Below, one piece after another: positions 43,437 through 52,200 of a DNA stretch of 64,000 bases. Numbering within the stretch: the stretch's first letter is position 1; each line of letters starts with the position of its first letter. The DNA lies in NCBI RefSeq assembly GCF_003208175.1, contig NZ_QKMR01000013.1, positions 79,617 through 143,616 of the forward strand, in the 5' to 3' direction. Below the pieces are notes generated by a model, which ran no database searches, was not told the DNA's origin, and saw only the letters and a program-made list of their open reading frames with translations. Source of the stretch: Ruminiclostridium sufflavum DSM 19573. GTDB taxonomy: Bacteria > Bacillota > Clostridia > Acetivibrionales > DSM-1351. Made by a program: the position numbers and the translations under genes.

Positions 43437-43712
43437 CTACGTAATATTATTCAGCTGAATAGAAGGAGATTTCGTTACCGTAAAGGATGAAAGAAGGAAA
43501 GAACCGAACATTATCTTGACTGTGTTAATTTTCTTGTCCGGGAAAATTTGGGCTATACTTTGCAGGATGCTTTGGCTGAGACTGTCACCTTTCCCGCCAA
43601 GGTCACCAAGTCCGTCGGCAAATTCAGTATCCATAGTTCCTTCATCAAAATAGAGAACAAGGTCATTGCTGTTCTGGCTTTTAACCAAGCTGTAGCTCTT
43701 AATAAAATCCAT
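43437..43712 (-). CDS. Small protein downstream of the radical SAM cluster, unknown
   Basis: A 91-residue protein. An acidic polar half contains LVLYFDEGTMDTEFADGLGDLG; a Ser/Gln-rich helix and a hydrophobic stretch KINTVKIMFGSFLLSSFTV (about 60-78) follow. This last part recalls, from memory only, the N-terminal module of some larger clostridial surface proteins that continue into LysM or copper-amine-oxidase-N domains; here the chain stops. AGGAGG lies just before the ATG. It lies 150 bases after the second radical SAM gene, same strand. Confidence 0.6.
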   Translation of the reverse strand: MDFIKSYSLVKSQNSNDLVLYFDEGTMDTEFADGLGDLGGKGDSLSQSILQSIAQIFPDKKINTVKIMFGSFLLSSFTVTKSPSIQLNNIT

Positions 43713-43821
43713 GAATATCTCCTCCTTAAAAATTAAACTATACTAATTAGTATTTCAATTTATTGGATAAATATTACACTTTTCTTAATATATTGAATTA
43801 TAAAAATATTATCATAGTGTG

Positions 43822-43848
43822 ATTGACTTTAGTCAATTCTTTAACCGG
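43822..43848. repeat. Collapsed family A copy (A10)
   Basis: ATTGACTTTAGTCAATTCTT places two family A termini back to back with nothing between them, followed by TAACCGG. It lies in the gap between the B12-type radical SAM gene and the small protein gene. Confidence 0.45.
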
Positions 43849-43863
43849 AGTGGGATTATGTAC

Positions 43864-45807
43864 TTATTTTATGCAGACTTTTTCTTGATTGTTAATTTTT
43901 CTGAGATTTCCCTTCCTGAAGACCGCAGAAGGGTCAGCAGTTTCAGAGGGTAATGCCAGTCCAAGGTATTTACCGCATTCCTCCAGTGCCAGACCATGTT
44001 CTGTAAACCTAGCCAGAGTTTCTTCTATATATGATGAGGACATCTGAATATCATAGCTGTTTTTCAGTGAAGCACAAATATTTTTTATGTGTATTGGATC
44101 ACTGATTATCATATAGAGCCTTGCTTCATCAGGATTGAGAGTATGGGCAACCGGCTTTCCGCTTCGGGAATCTATGATAGTCATGCTCTTATTCTTATGC
44201 AGTTCAAATGATAATTGCGGCAATTGAGGCTCCTCACGCCAAATCCTTATCCATTCCAATACTGCTGCTATTACATTTTTGTATTCTTTTTCATTAAGCG
44301 TATATTTCCAGTCTGCATCAAAGTAATATGCCACTCTTGATATATCAATTTTGTCCGATGGGTATAAGCCACTATACCAAGCCTGAGGCTTACGGTTTTC
44401 TATATATTTGCCGGTAGCTGCAAAATAGGGGCTGAATCTGTGGCATTCAATTTTAGGAGAGCCTCCGTAAGGAGGCCTTAAGTGAAGCAGTTTCGGAAAT
44501 AAATTTAACAGCTCGGTATAATCTTCTTTTTTTTCTCCCGGTATTCGGATAAGATTATTCCAATTGACAGTAATTCCGTATTCACGGCAGCATTTCATAT
44601 AGAATATATTTTGCAGGGCTGTTACGCCTTTTCCCATCAGCTTTAAAAGATGGGAGGAAAGACTTTCAATACCCGGCTGGACAAACATAATACCCGCATC
44701 CGCCAGCTGTTTTATTTGCATACGGCTCATATTAGGCTTCACGCTGTAGTATATTTTTGCACCGCTTGACAGCGGTTCGTTTTTAAGTCTTGGAAGCAAG
44801 GTGTCAAAATAGCTCATGGACAGGTTGTTATCAGCAGCCTGATAATACTTGACAGGATACCTTGCCGCATATTCGGACAGAATGTTATATGTATTGCCGG
44901 CAGATTTTAAGCGGTATCCTATTCCCACACCATTTAAGCCGCAGAACTTGCAGTGTGTTTTTTCGCCCCACCAGCAGCCCCGAGAGCTTTCAAAGGGAAG
45001 TACCACTCTCTGTTTATACCCTTCTATATCTAAAAGGCCAATTCTTTCTGCACCTTCAAAAAAGTCACTGAAATCAGGAGTTGGGAGGGACTCAAGGACT
45101 TCCGAGCTCACAGGCTTATTAGGAATATAGTCTGCAAGGCTTCCATTCCTGTTCCTATATATTATACCCTGTAAGCCTGCTGGCTCCCGGTTTGCTGAAA
45201 GAGAGCCAAAGTATTCTACCATTATATCATCGGCTTCGCCTGTTGAAACAGCATCTATCCAAGGAATTTTAGTTATTAATTCCTCTCCCATTTCACCATG
45301 AAAGCATGCACCTCCATAGACAACCTTAACCTGCGGATATCGTTCCTTAATAAGTCTGCCGAGAGCGAGAGAGGATATTGTCTGAAAAAAGCTGCAGGAA
45401 AATCCTACTACCTGTAATTCACCTGTCTGAAGCAAAAAATTCAGGCAGGATTCAAGAAAAGACGGTACTATCTCATTGCGGATTTTCAAGAGCCATTCCT
45501 GCTTGTTCTGTACCTTTAAAATATTTTCCAATTCTGTTTTCCCGGCTTCCATAAAAGCTTCTTCTGAAGGACCGAACGGCTCCCGCCATGCTTCCTTGGC
45601 AAAGAGCCACTCTCCTATCTGAGTCTCTATACCCTTAAAAAAGGCTATGGTTTCATATTCTCCGATACCTATCAATTTAGCAAAGTCAAAATTGAAATTG
45701 AATACTTTTGAATGCATACCTGCATTGCAAAGCTGTGCTTTAATAAGTGCCGGAGCGAGTGCAGGGTGGGTTAGTGAGCCAAAGGGCATATTTACTATAT
45801 GTATCAA
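43864..45807 (-). CDS. B12-binding-type radical SAM RiPP maturase (putative C-methyltransferase)
   Basis: A 647-residue enzyme with a cobalamin-binding-like Rossmann region (about 130-200, VVGFSCSFFQT...VKVVYGGACFHGE) and a radical SAM barrel. The cluster motif is SSRGCWWGEKTHCKFCGLNG: cysteines 278, 286 and 289, with C-x7-C-x2-C spacing instead of C-x3-C-x2-C. That variant and the RGCWWGEK wording belong, as I recall, to the RiPP maturation radical SAM C-methyltransferase family (rSAM_ocin type). TTG start after AAGGAG, 10 bases behind the Cys-repeat protein. The likely job is C-methylation or other modification of that protein. Confidence 0.85.
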   Translation of the reverse strand: MIHIVNMPFGSLTHPALAPALIKAQLCNAGMHSKVFNFNFDFAKLIGIGEYETIAFFKGIETQIGEWLFAKEAWREPFGPSEEAFMEAGKTELENILKVQNKQEWLLKIRNEIVPSFLESCLNFLLQTGELQVVGFSCSFFQTISSLALGRLIKERYPQVKVVYGGACFHGEMGEELITKIPWIDAVSTGEADDIMVEYFGSLSANREPAGLQGIIYRNRNGSLADYIPNKPVSSEVLESLPTPDFSDFFEGAERIGLLDIEGYKQRVVLPFESSRGCWWGEKTHCKFCGLNGVGIGYRLKSAGNTYNILSEYAARYPVKYYQAADNNLSMSYFDTLLPRLKNEPLSSGAKIYYSVKPNMSRMQIKQLADAGIMFVQPGIESLSSHLLKLMGKGVTALQNIFYMKCCREYGITVNWNNLIRIPGEKKEDYTELLNLFPKLLHLRPPYGGSPKIECHRFSPYFAATGKYIENRKPQAWYSGLYPSDKIDISRVAYYFDADWKYTLNEKEYKNVIAAVLEWIRIWREEPQLPQLSFELHKNKSMTIIDSRSGKPVAHTLNPDEARLYMIISDPIHIKNICASLKNSYDIQMSSSYIEETLARFTEHGLALEECGKYLGLALPSETADPSAVFRKGNLRKINNQEKVCIK

Positions 45808-45817
45808 ATTTTTCTCC

Positions 45818-47365
45818 TTAAATTCCGGGAATTATAGGTATTATATCAATGGCACAGGCATCAGCGGCACAGGCATCAGCAGGGCAGGCATTAATTCCGC
45901 ATACATTTGCCCCGCAGGCATCGGCAGGACAAGCGGCAATTCCTCCTGCATATCCGCCGCAGGCATCACCTCCGCAGCTTGCCACACTGCAGGCGTTCCC
46001 GCCGCAAGCAGCCCCGCCGCAAGCAGCCGCCCCACAGGCCGCCCCGCCGCAGGCTGCACCACCGCTTGCCGCTGCCCCGCAGGCTTGCCCTCCGCATACG
46101 TCACCGGCACAAGCAGCCGCCCCGCAGGCATCGGCTGCACAAGCAGCAACACCGCAAACAATAATTCCATATACAGCAACACCACAGGCTGCAGCACCTC
46201 CTACATTTGCAGCACAGGCGGTTCCGCCGCTTGCCGCCGCCCCGCAGGCAGCCGTACCACAAGCAGCCGCTCCGCAGGCAGCTGCACTGCAAGCCGCTGT
46301 TCCGCAGGCATCGGCCCCGCAGACTGCGGACTCTATGTTATTGGCTGTAAGCTGTTTAACATCCGTAGATGCAGCAGAAACGGTCCATGTTTCCCAGCTG
46401 CCTATTTTATCTCTATTTGCATTTACGACATTGTTTGATTCTGCGACAACAAATTTGTTATGACAGGATTTAAGAGATATAACATCTCCTATGCAAAAAA
46501 AGTTCGCATTTTGTGTATTTCCTGAACGATACAGTGTAAATCTTTCCCAGCTGCCTATTTTATCTCTGTTGGCATTGGCTTTTCCGTCAGATTCTGCAAC
46601 AACATATTTGCCATGACAGGAGCGCAGTGAAATTGTATCTCCAAAAGTAACATAAATATTGCTTTTTGTATTGCCGGAGCGAACTATCTCAAACTTTTCC
46701 CAAGAACGTGCAGCGTCTGTGTTTGCTTTTAATTTTCCGTTTGTTTCTGCTGACATGTATTTATTATGAATGGACTTTAGGGATATTTTGTCTCCGAATT
46801 TCAAGGCCTTGTCAGTTATTTCTGCCCCTGCCACAGAAACCATAATTCCTGAGGTTATATCGTTAAAGTCATTCCCGACATAAGGAGTATCTTCGATAAA
46901 GGTTTTCATCCGGCCTCCAAAGTCTATATGCTCAAATAGTGTAACCACCAGTCCTGAGGGAATTTTTACCGAACTCAGCTTATCATTTCCAATAGTCAGC
47001 TGCTTCATATTATAACTGCCCAAAGGAAGTGTCTGACACCCTCCTTGATAATTGGCATGCTCATATATTCTTACGGCAAGCTCAACAACAATACTTGAAA
47101 TTTTGTCATTGAAATCGTTGCCGACATATGAGGAATCTTCCGTAAAAACTTTGGCTTTTCCTTTAAAGTCTATATGCTCATATGCAGTAACTATCAGCCC
47201 TGCCGGAATTTTAACGGAGCTTATAATGTCGTTTCCTATTGTCAGCTGAGACAGGTTATATCTGCCAACAGGCAGAGACTGAGAACGGCCTCCGTAATTT
47301 GCATGCTCATAAACTGTAACTTTGTAAATAGGATCCGGACTTTTAGATTGCACAATAACTTTCAT
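45818..47365 (-). CDS. Cys-every-fifth repeat protein with beta/gamma-crystallin and beta-trefoil domains (putative RiPP precursor)
   Basis: 515 residues, no signal peptide. Residues 14-176: two beta/gamma-crystallin domains, with YEHxNYxG/YEHIDFxG motifs and calcium-type clamps NDIISS, NDKISS, NDKLSS, NDITSG. Residues 190-330: three repeats of ISLKS-H-KY--AE---ANxD---SWE, a fascin-like beta-trefoil. Residues 349-504: 32 pentapeptides with Cys in the same slot 27 times; the other slots are S379, G389, Y399, S434, G474. Consensus A-C-G-x-A. The tail is AIDIIPIIPGI. Radical SAM enzymes on both sides make it a probable modification substrate. I recall a named 'Cys-every-fifth' RiPP class (CefA/CefB); unverified here. 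GGAGG precedes the ATG. Confidence 0.85.
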   Translation of the reverse strand: MKVIVQSKSPDPIYKVTVYEHANYGGRSQSLPVGRYNLSQLTIGNDIISSVKIPAGLIVTAYEHIDFKGKAKVFTEDSSYVGNDFNDKISSIVVELAVRIYEHANYQGGCQTLPLGSYNMKQLTIGNDKLSSVKIPSGLVVTLFEHIDFGGRMKTFIEDTPYVGNDFNDITSGIMVSVAGAEITDKALKFGDKISLKSIHNKYMSAETNGKLKANTDAARSWEKFEIVRSGNTKSNIYVTFGDTISLRSCHGKYVVAESDGKANANRDKIGSWERFTLYRSGNTQNANFFCIGDVISLKSCHNKFVVAESNNVVNANRDKIGSWETWTVSAASTDVKQLTANNIESAVCGADACGTAACSAAACGAAACGTAACGAAASGGTACAANVGGAAACGVAVYGIIVCGVAACAADACGAAACAGDVCGGQACGAAASGGAACGGAACGAAACGGAACGGNACSVASCGGDACGGYAGGIAACPADACGANVCGINACPADACAADACAIDIIPIIPGI

Positions 47366-47468
47366 TTTTTTCCTCCTTGTTGTGTAATTTTTAGTGAAAT
47401 TTAATTTTACAGTATATATTCGCGGACAAAATATGCTGAGTATTTATGCTTTGCCTTTTAAATTGTAT

Positions 47469-48857
47469 TCAATACAATCCGATATTTTGAAGGGCTGAAT
47501 CACATACATAATCCTCACAGCCTATAATACCAAGCTGGACAGCTCTGAATATGAGCTGCTCATTTATGTTGTACTTCCAGCTTATGCACGGGGAAGCGGC
47601 GGCTTCACCGAGAGTGTCATTTGAATATATAAATTTATATGCACAGGCGCCGGCACATACAGGAAGCAGTATGCAGCTTCTGCATGTTTCGTATTCAAAG
47701 GGAGACCATTTATGCCAGCAGTGTGTTTGGTCAGTATCCAGATAATCAGGCTCAAATACTGTACCTATTTTCCTTTCCGGAAGGGAAACGGTATCCCAGC
47801 ATTTATGTACATCTCCGTTTGGTATAATTACAAATCCCCTTGGCCTGGTAGCAGCACATGTGCCTTTGAAGCGGGGAGGATATGGAAGGTTCACTAAACC
47901 ATATTTATATGCTTTGCTGAATAATTCTGCTTCCAGCAAGCCGTATTCTGATTTAGTCATACTTTGTTCAGCTATATTATGGCAGCCGGATGTAATAGCT
48001 TCTATAGGAGCGAAGTAAAGCTTTAAGTTTATTTTATTGCTCAATCCGGTTTCACGAAGACTGTCCAGTAATTCTTCAATGCCTGATTTATTGCGATAAT
48101 CTATGTTGACTCGAATGTTCACTGTGATAGGGACAATATCAATAAAATCCTTTATGTTATTTACTATCCGATTAAAAGTCGGAGCTCCTGACAGCAGTGT
48201 ACGTCTGGTATCATGATAATCTGCCGGACCGTCAAGGGTGATTTGAATCAGATTAACTTTTGCTTCATATAGCAGCTTGGCTGAATTAAGATCCAACATA
48301 TAGCCGTTAGTTACAATCATGGAATCGTACCTGATTCTGTGTCTGCTGCATATTTCTATAACTCTTTTTGAAAGAGCGTTTATTACGGAAGGCTTTATAA
48401 GAGGCTCTCCGCCATACCATGCTATATGAAGCCGGCTTATGCTTGATGCTGCATTACGTATGAGCTCAACAATAGCATCCTGTACCTCAATACTCATTTC
48501 TTCAGTTGGCTTGTCTTTTCCTTGGAAGCAGTAATCACATCCGAAATTACAGGCCATTGTCGGAGCAATAGTCAATATCATAGAGCTCCTGTCATATCTG
48601 TGCATTCTATATTCCTTTTCAAGAGCAAATAATTCATCATAATCTTTTTTAATAATAAAGCCACAATGTAACAGCTGTATCAAGAGTACGCTTGATTCAT
48701 CCTCTCCTGTACCGTTGATAGTATCGTAATAGCATGCGGAATCTTCTTTTTCCCATAAGGCAAGACTTCCTGTCAAGGAATTATAGGCAAGGACTCTTTC
48801 TTCCTTTAACGGTATCAGAACATTATAACGTGAGCTTATATATTTTGTGGAATTCAT
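47469..48857 (-). CDS. Radical SAM/SPASM peptide maturase
   Basis: A 462-residue enzyme with an N-terminal peptide-binding-like region (about 1-90, starting TKYISSRYNVLIPL), the radical SAM motif APTMACNFGCDYCFQGK (Cys 103, 107, 110) and AWYGGEPLIKP. The C-terminal SPASM cysteines are seen in GTCAA, HKCWD, CWHKWSPFEYETCRSCILLPVCAGACA, and CEDYVCD. SPASM enzymes install thioether or carbon crosslinks on Cys-rich peptides. ATG 48857 follows AAGGAG by 10 bases; the frame from 48890 includes that site. It is the first gene of the cluster, 103 bases before the Cys-repeat gene. Thioether formation on the repeat is the leading inference. Confidence 0.9.
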   Translation of the reverse strand: MNSTKYISSRYNVLIPLKEERVLAYNSLTGSLALWEKEDSACYYDTINGTGEDESSVLLIQLLHCGFIIKKDYDELFALEKEYRMHRYDRSSMILTIAPTMACNFGCDYCFQGKDKPTEEMSIEVQDAIVELIRNAASSISRLHIAWYGGEPLIKPSVINALSKRVIEICSRHRIRYDSMIVTNGYMLDLNSAKLLYEAKVNLIQITLDGPADYHDTRRTLLSGAPTFNRIVNNIKDFIDIVPITVNIRVNIDYRNKSGIEELLDSLRETGLSNKINLKLYFAPIEAITSGCHNIAEQSMTKSEYGLLEAELFSKAYKYGLVNLPYPPRFKGTCAATRPRGFVIIPNGDVHKCWDTVSLPERKIGTVFEPDYLDTDQTHCWHKWSPFEYETCRSCILLPVCAGACAYKFIYSNDTLGEAAASPCISWKYNINEQLIFRAVQLGIIGCEDYVCDSALQNIGLY

Positions 48858-49151
48858 TGCTTGCGTTCTCCTTATCCTGCTTTTGTGCAATAACGAGTTG
48901 CCATTATTTTCGGAACAGCCATTTTTTTAATATCTATATGCATAAGTAAGCCTGAAAATACTTGATAATTTATTTATATATGCCAAGGATAAATTCCTTA
49001 ATTTAAATTGAATTTAACATAATATACAAATAATATTATATTCTAATAAATTATAAGAAATTAATAAAATTATGGAATAAATATGAAAATAATAGTATAT
49101 ATTAGATTTTAATGCAAAAATTAATATTAATAAATAAAGATAAGGATTACT

Positions 49152-49199
49152 AAAGTCAATTATGGTTCAAGTATCCTCCTTTCAGCCGATAGTAATTTG
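49152..49199. repeat. Dispersed repeat family A, shortest full copy (A11)
   Basis: AAAGTCAATTATGGTTCAAG to TTCAGCCGATAGTAATTT, 48 bases, close in sequence to A3 in reverse orientation. It lies in the 430-base divergent region between the SPASM gene and polC. Possible polC promoter elements (TTGACA 49221, TATAAT 49249) have a 22-base spacing and are doubtful. Confidence 0.75.
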
Positions 49200-49287
49200 T
49201 TTTTTTTTGCCGGCATGAAATTGACATGACAAACATATATGAATCTTATATAATAGATACATACTTAAAACTTATGGAGGAAGAGCT

Positions 49288-52200
49288 TTGGGAAGTAATT
49301 TGAAAAGAATAAATGAAATTTTCAGTGATTACAATGCAGAGGGAAATCTTGGAGCTGCAACCGTAGAAACGGCTGTATTGAAGAAAAAAAGTAAAATTCT
49401 TGAGCTTAAGCTTAACTCTGATAAATATATTGATGTCAAAGGGATAGAAGGCCTTAACAGATTTTTAAGGAAGAGGTTCCTATTAAATGACTCCCGAATT
49501 ACAGTGGAATATGCCGAGGGAATTGATAAAAAGCCTATAGAAAAGGAGCTTGAGGCTATTCTTTTTTCCATGTCAGATAAGCACCCTCTTTTAAAGGCTG
49601 TTCTTACAAATACTGAATTTGAGGTAATGAACAATATTATAAATTTCAATTTCAAAATTGTTGCATCAGATGTTTTAACAGGCATGGGTTATGACAAAAA
49701 GATAAGCAGGGTCATACAGAATCTGTATGGGACAGCATATAAAGTTAACTTTTTTGACAAGGTAAGCAGGGAGGACTTGAAAAAGCTGCAGGAGGATTCG
49801 CAGGAAAAGGAAAAACAGCTTGTCAGAGAGCAGACAAAGCCTCTTGTAAGAGACAGTTTCCCTGAGCCGCCAAAAGCAGTGCCGTTGGCGAGACAGGAGG
49901 CAAAGGCTGAAAACGGTGTAAGGAAAGAAAGCTCACCCTTGATATTAGGAAGGAATACAAATATAAAGGAAGCTGTAATAAAGATAACTGACATTATACC
50001 CGATGAGGGAAGAGTTTCTATAACAGGTGATATATCCAATATTGATTCAAAGGAATTGAGAAGCGGTAAAACCTTAATTTCCTTTAATTTGTATGACGGC
50101 TCAAGCTCCATGGCCTGCAAGGCTTTTATCAAGCAGGGAGAGGAAGGGGATGTGCTCTCCAGATTAAAAAAGGCGAAGGGCGTCAAGCTTGCAGGGAGTG
50201 CAAGCAACAGCAAGTTTTCCGGCGAAATTGAGTTTATTGCCAACACTATAATAGAAACAGACGGTATAAAGAAAATTAAGAGGCAGGATAATGCAGAAAT
50301 AAAGAGAGTAGAGCTGCATATGCACACTCAGATGAGTCAGATGGATGCAATGACAAGTGCAGCCGATTTGATTAAAAGAGCTATGGACTGGGGAATGAAA
50401 TCCATTGCCATTACTGATCATGGTGTGGTACAGTCTTTCCCTGAGGCTCATAAGCTTCTTGGAAGAGATAATGCGGACATGAAGGTTATATACGGGGTTG
50501 AGGCATATCTGGCTCCGGATAAGAAGCCTTCTGTAACCAATCCAAAAGGACAGAGCATAGATACTGAATATTGCGTATTAGACCTTGAAACAACAGGGTT
50601 TTCACCTGTTACGGAAAAAATTACAGAGATAGGAATCATGAAGCTTAAGGACGGAAAGGTAACAGATGAGTTCAGCTGCTTTGTGAATCCTGAAAAGCCC
50701 ATACCCGCAAGGGTGGTAGAGGTCACAAATATTACCGATGAAATGGTGAAAGATGCGGAAACCATAGAAAAGGTATTTCCGAAAATGCTGGCATTTCTGG
50801 AAGGAAGCGTTTTGGTGGCTCATAATGCCGAATTTGATATGGGTTTCCTAAAATACAATGCAAAAGGCTTGGGTTATGACTTCGACTTTTCATATGTGGA
50901 CACATTATCTCTTGCAAAGGATATTTTTCCTGAATATAAGACCTATAAGCTGGGGCGTATAGCAAAAAATCTGGGAATAAAGGTGGAAGTTGCCCACAGG
51001 GCTTTGGATGATGTGGATACTACGGTCAAGGTGTTCAATGTAATGCTTGAAAAGCTTAGGGAAAGAGGCGCTGAAAAGCTTGGGGATATAGACAGGCTGG
51101 GCTCGGATGAGCAAGCTAAGAAGGCGGAGTATAAAAAGCTTAATACATATCATGCCATAATTTTAGCTAAAGATTATATTGGATTAAAGAACCTATATAA
51201 ATTAGTTTCTTATTCCCATTTGGATTATTTTTATAAAAAACCGCGTATATTAAAAAGCTTGTACAGAAAATATTCCGAGGGCTTGATTCTGGGGAGCGCC
51301 TGCAGTGAAGGCGAGCTTTATCAGGCAATTTTACACGGGAAATCCGATGAGGAAATCAAAGCTATAGCAAAGGATTATGATTATCTGGAAATTCAGCCGT
51401 TGGGGAACAACGATTATCTGGTTAGGAAAGAGGAGGTTCCGGATAGGGAGTATCTGAAGAAAATAAACAGGAAGATTGCAGCACTCGGAGAACAATTGGA
51501 TAAGCCGGTAGTAGCCACAGGTGATGTGCATTTTATGGACCCGGAGGACGAGATATACCGGCGCATACTTGAAGCCGGTCAAGGCTATACGGATGCTGAT
51601 AATCAAGCTCCTTTATATCTGAAAACCACGGAAGAAATGCTTGAGGAGTTTTCTTATTTGGGAGAGGAAAAGGCCTATGAGGTGGTAGTCACAAACACTA
51701 ATAAAATAGCTGGGATGTGTGAAAGAATAAGTCCTATTTCATCTGAAAAGTGTCCTCCGCATATTGAGGGCTGCGAACAGACTATTAAGGATATTGCGTT
51801 TGAAAAGGCACATGAGCTGTATGGAGACCCGCTGCCGGAAATTGTACAGCAGAGGCTTGACAGAGAGCTGGATTCTATTATTAAAAACGGGTTTTCGGTA
51901 ATGTACATAATTGCCCAGAAGCTTGTGTGGAAATCAAATGAGGATGGCTATCTGGTTGGCTCCAGAGGGTCTGTCGGTTCCTCCGTGGTTGCTTATATGA
52001 CCGGTATTACTGAAGTAAATGCCATGCCGCCTCATTACAGGTGTCCGGTCTGCAAATATTCGGATTTTACAGATTATGGCTATAATAATGGTTTTGACCT
52101 GCCGGACAAACCATGCCCTGTATGCGGAGAGCAGCTTGCAAAGGATGGAATAGACATCCCGTTTGAAACCTTTCTGGGCTTCAACGGAGACAAGGAGCCT

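Noticed and set aside
45849..46463. Long Ala/Pro/Gln-rich open frames on the plus strand opposite the Cys-repeat region
   Set aside because: They are the antisense reading of a 15-base periodic coding repeat, lack ribosome sites, and vanish outside the repeat.
49221..49254. TTGACA and TATAAT before polC as a promoter
   Set aside because: The spacing is 22 bases, too long for sigma-A without another element.
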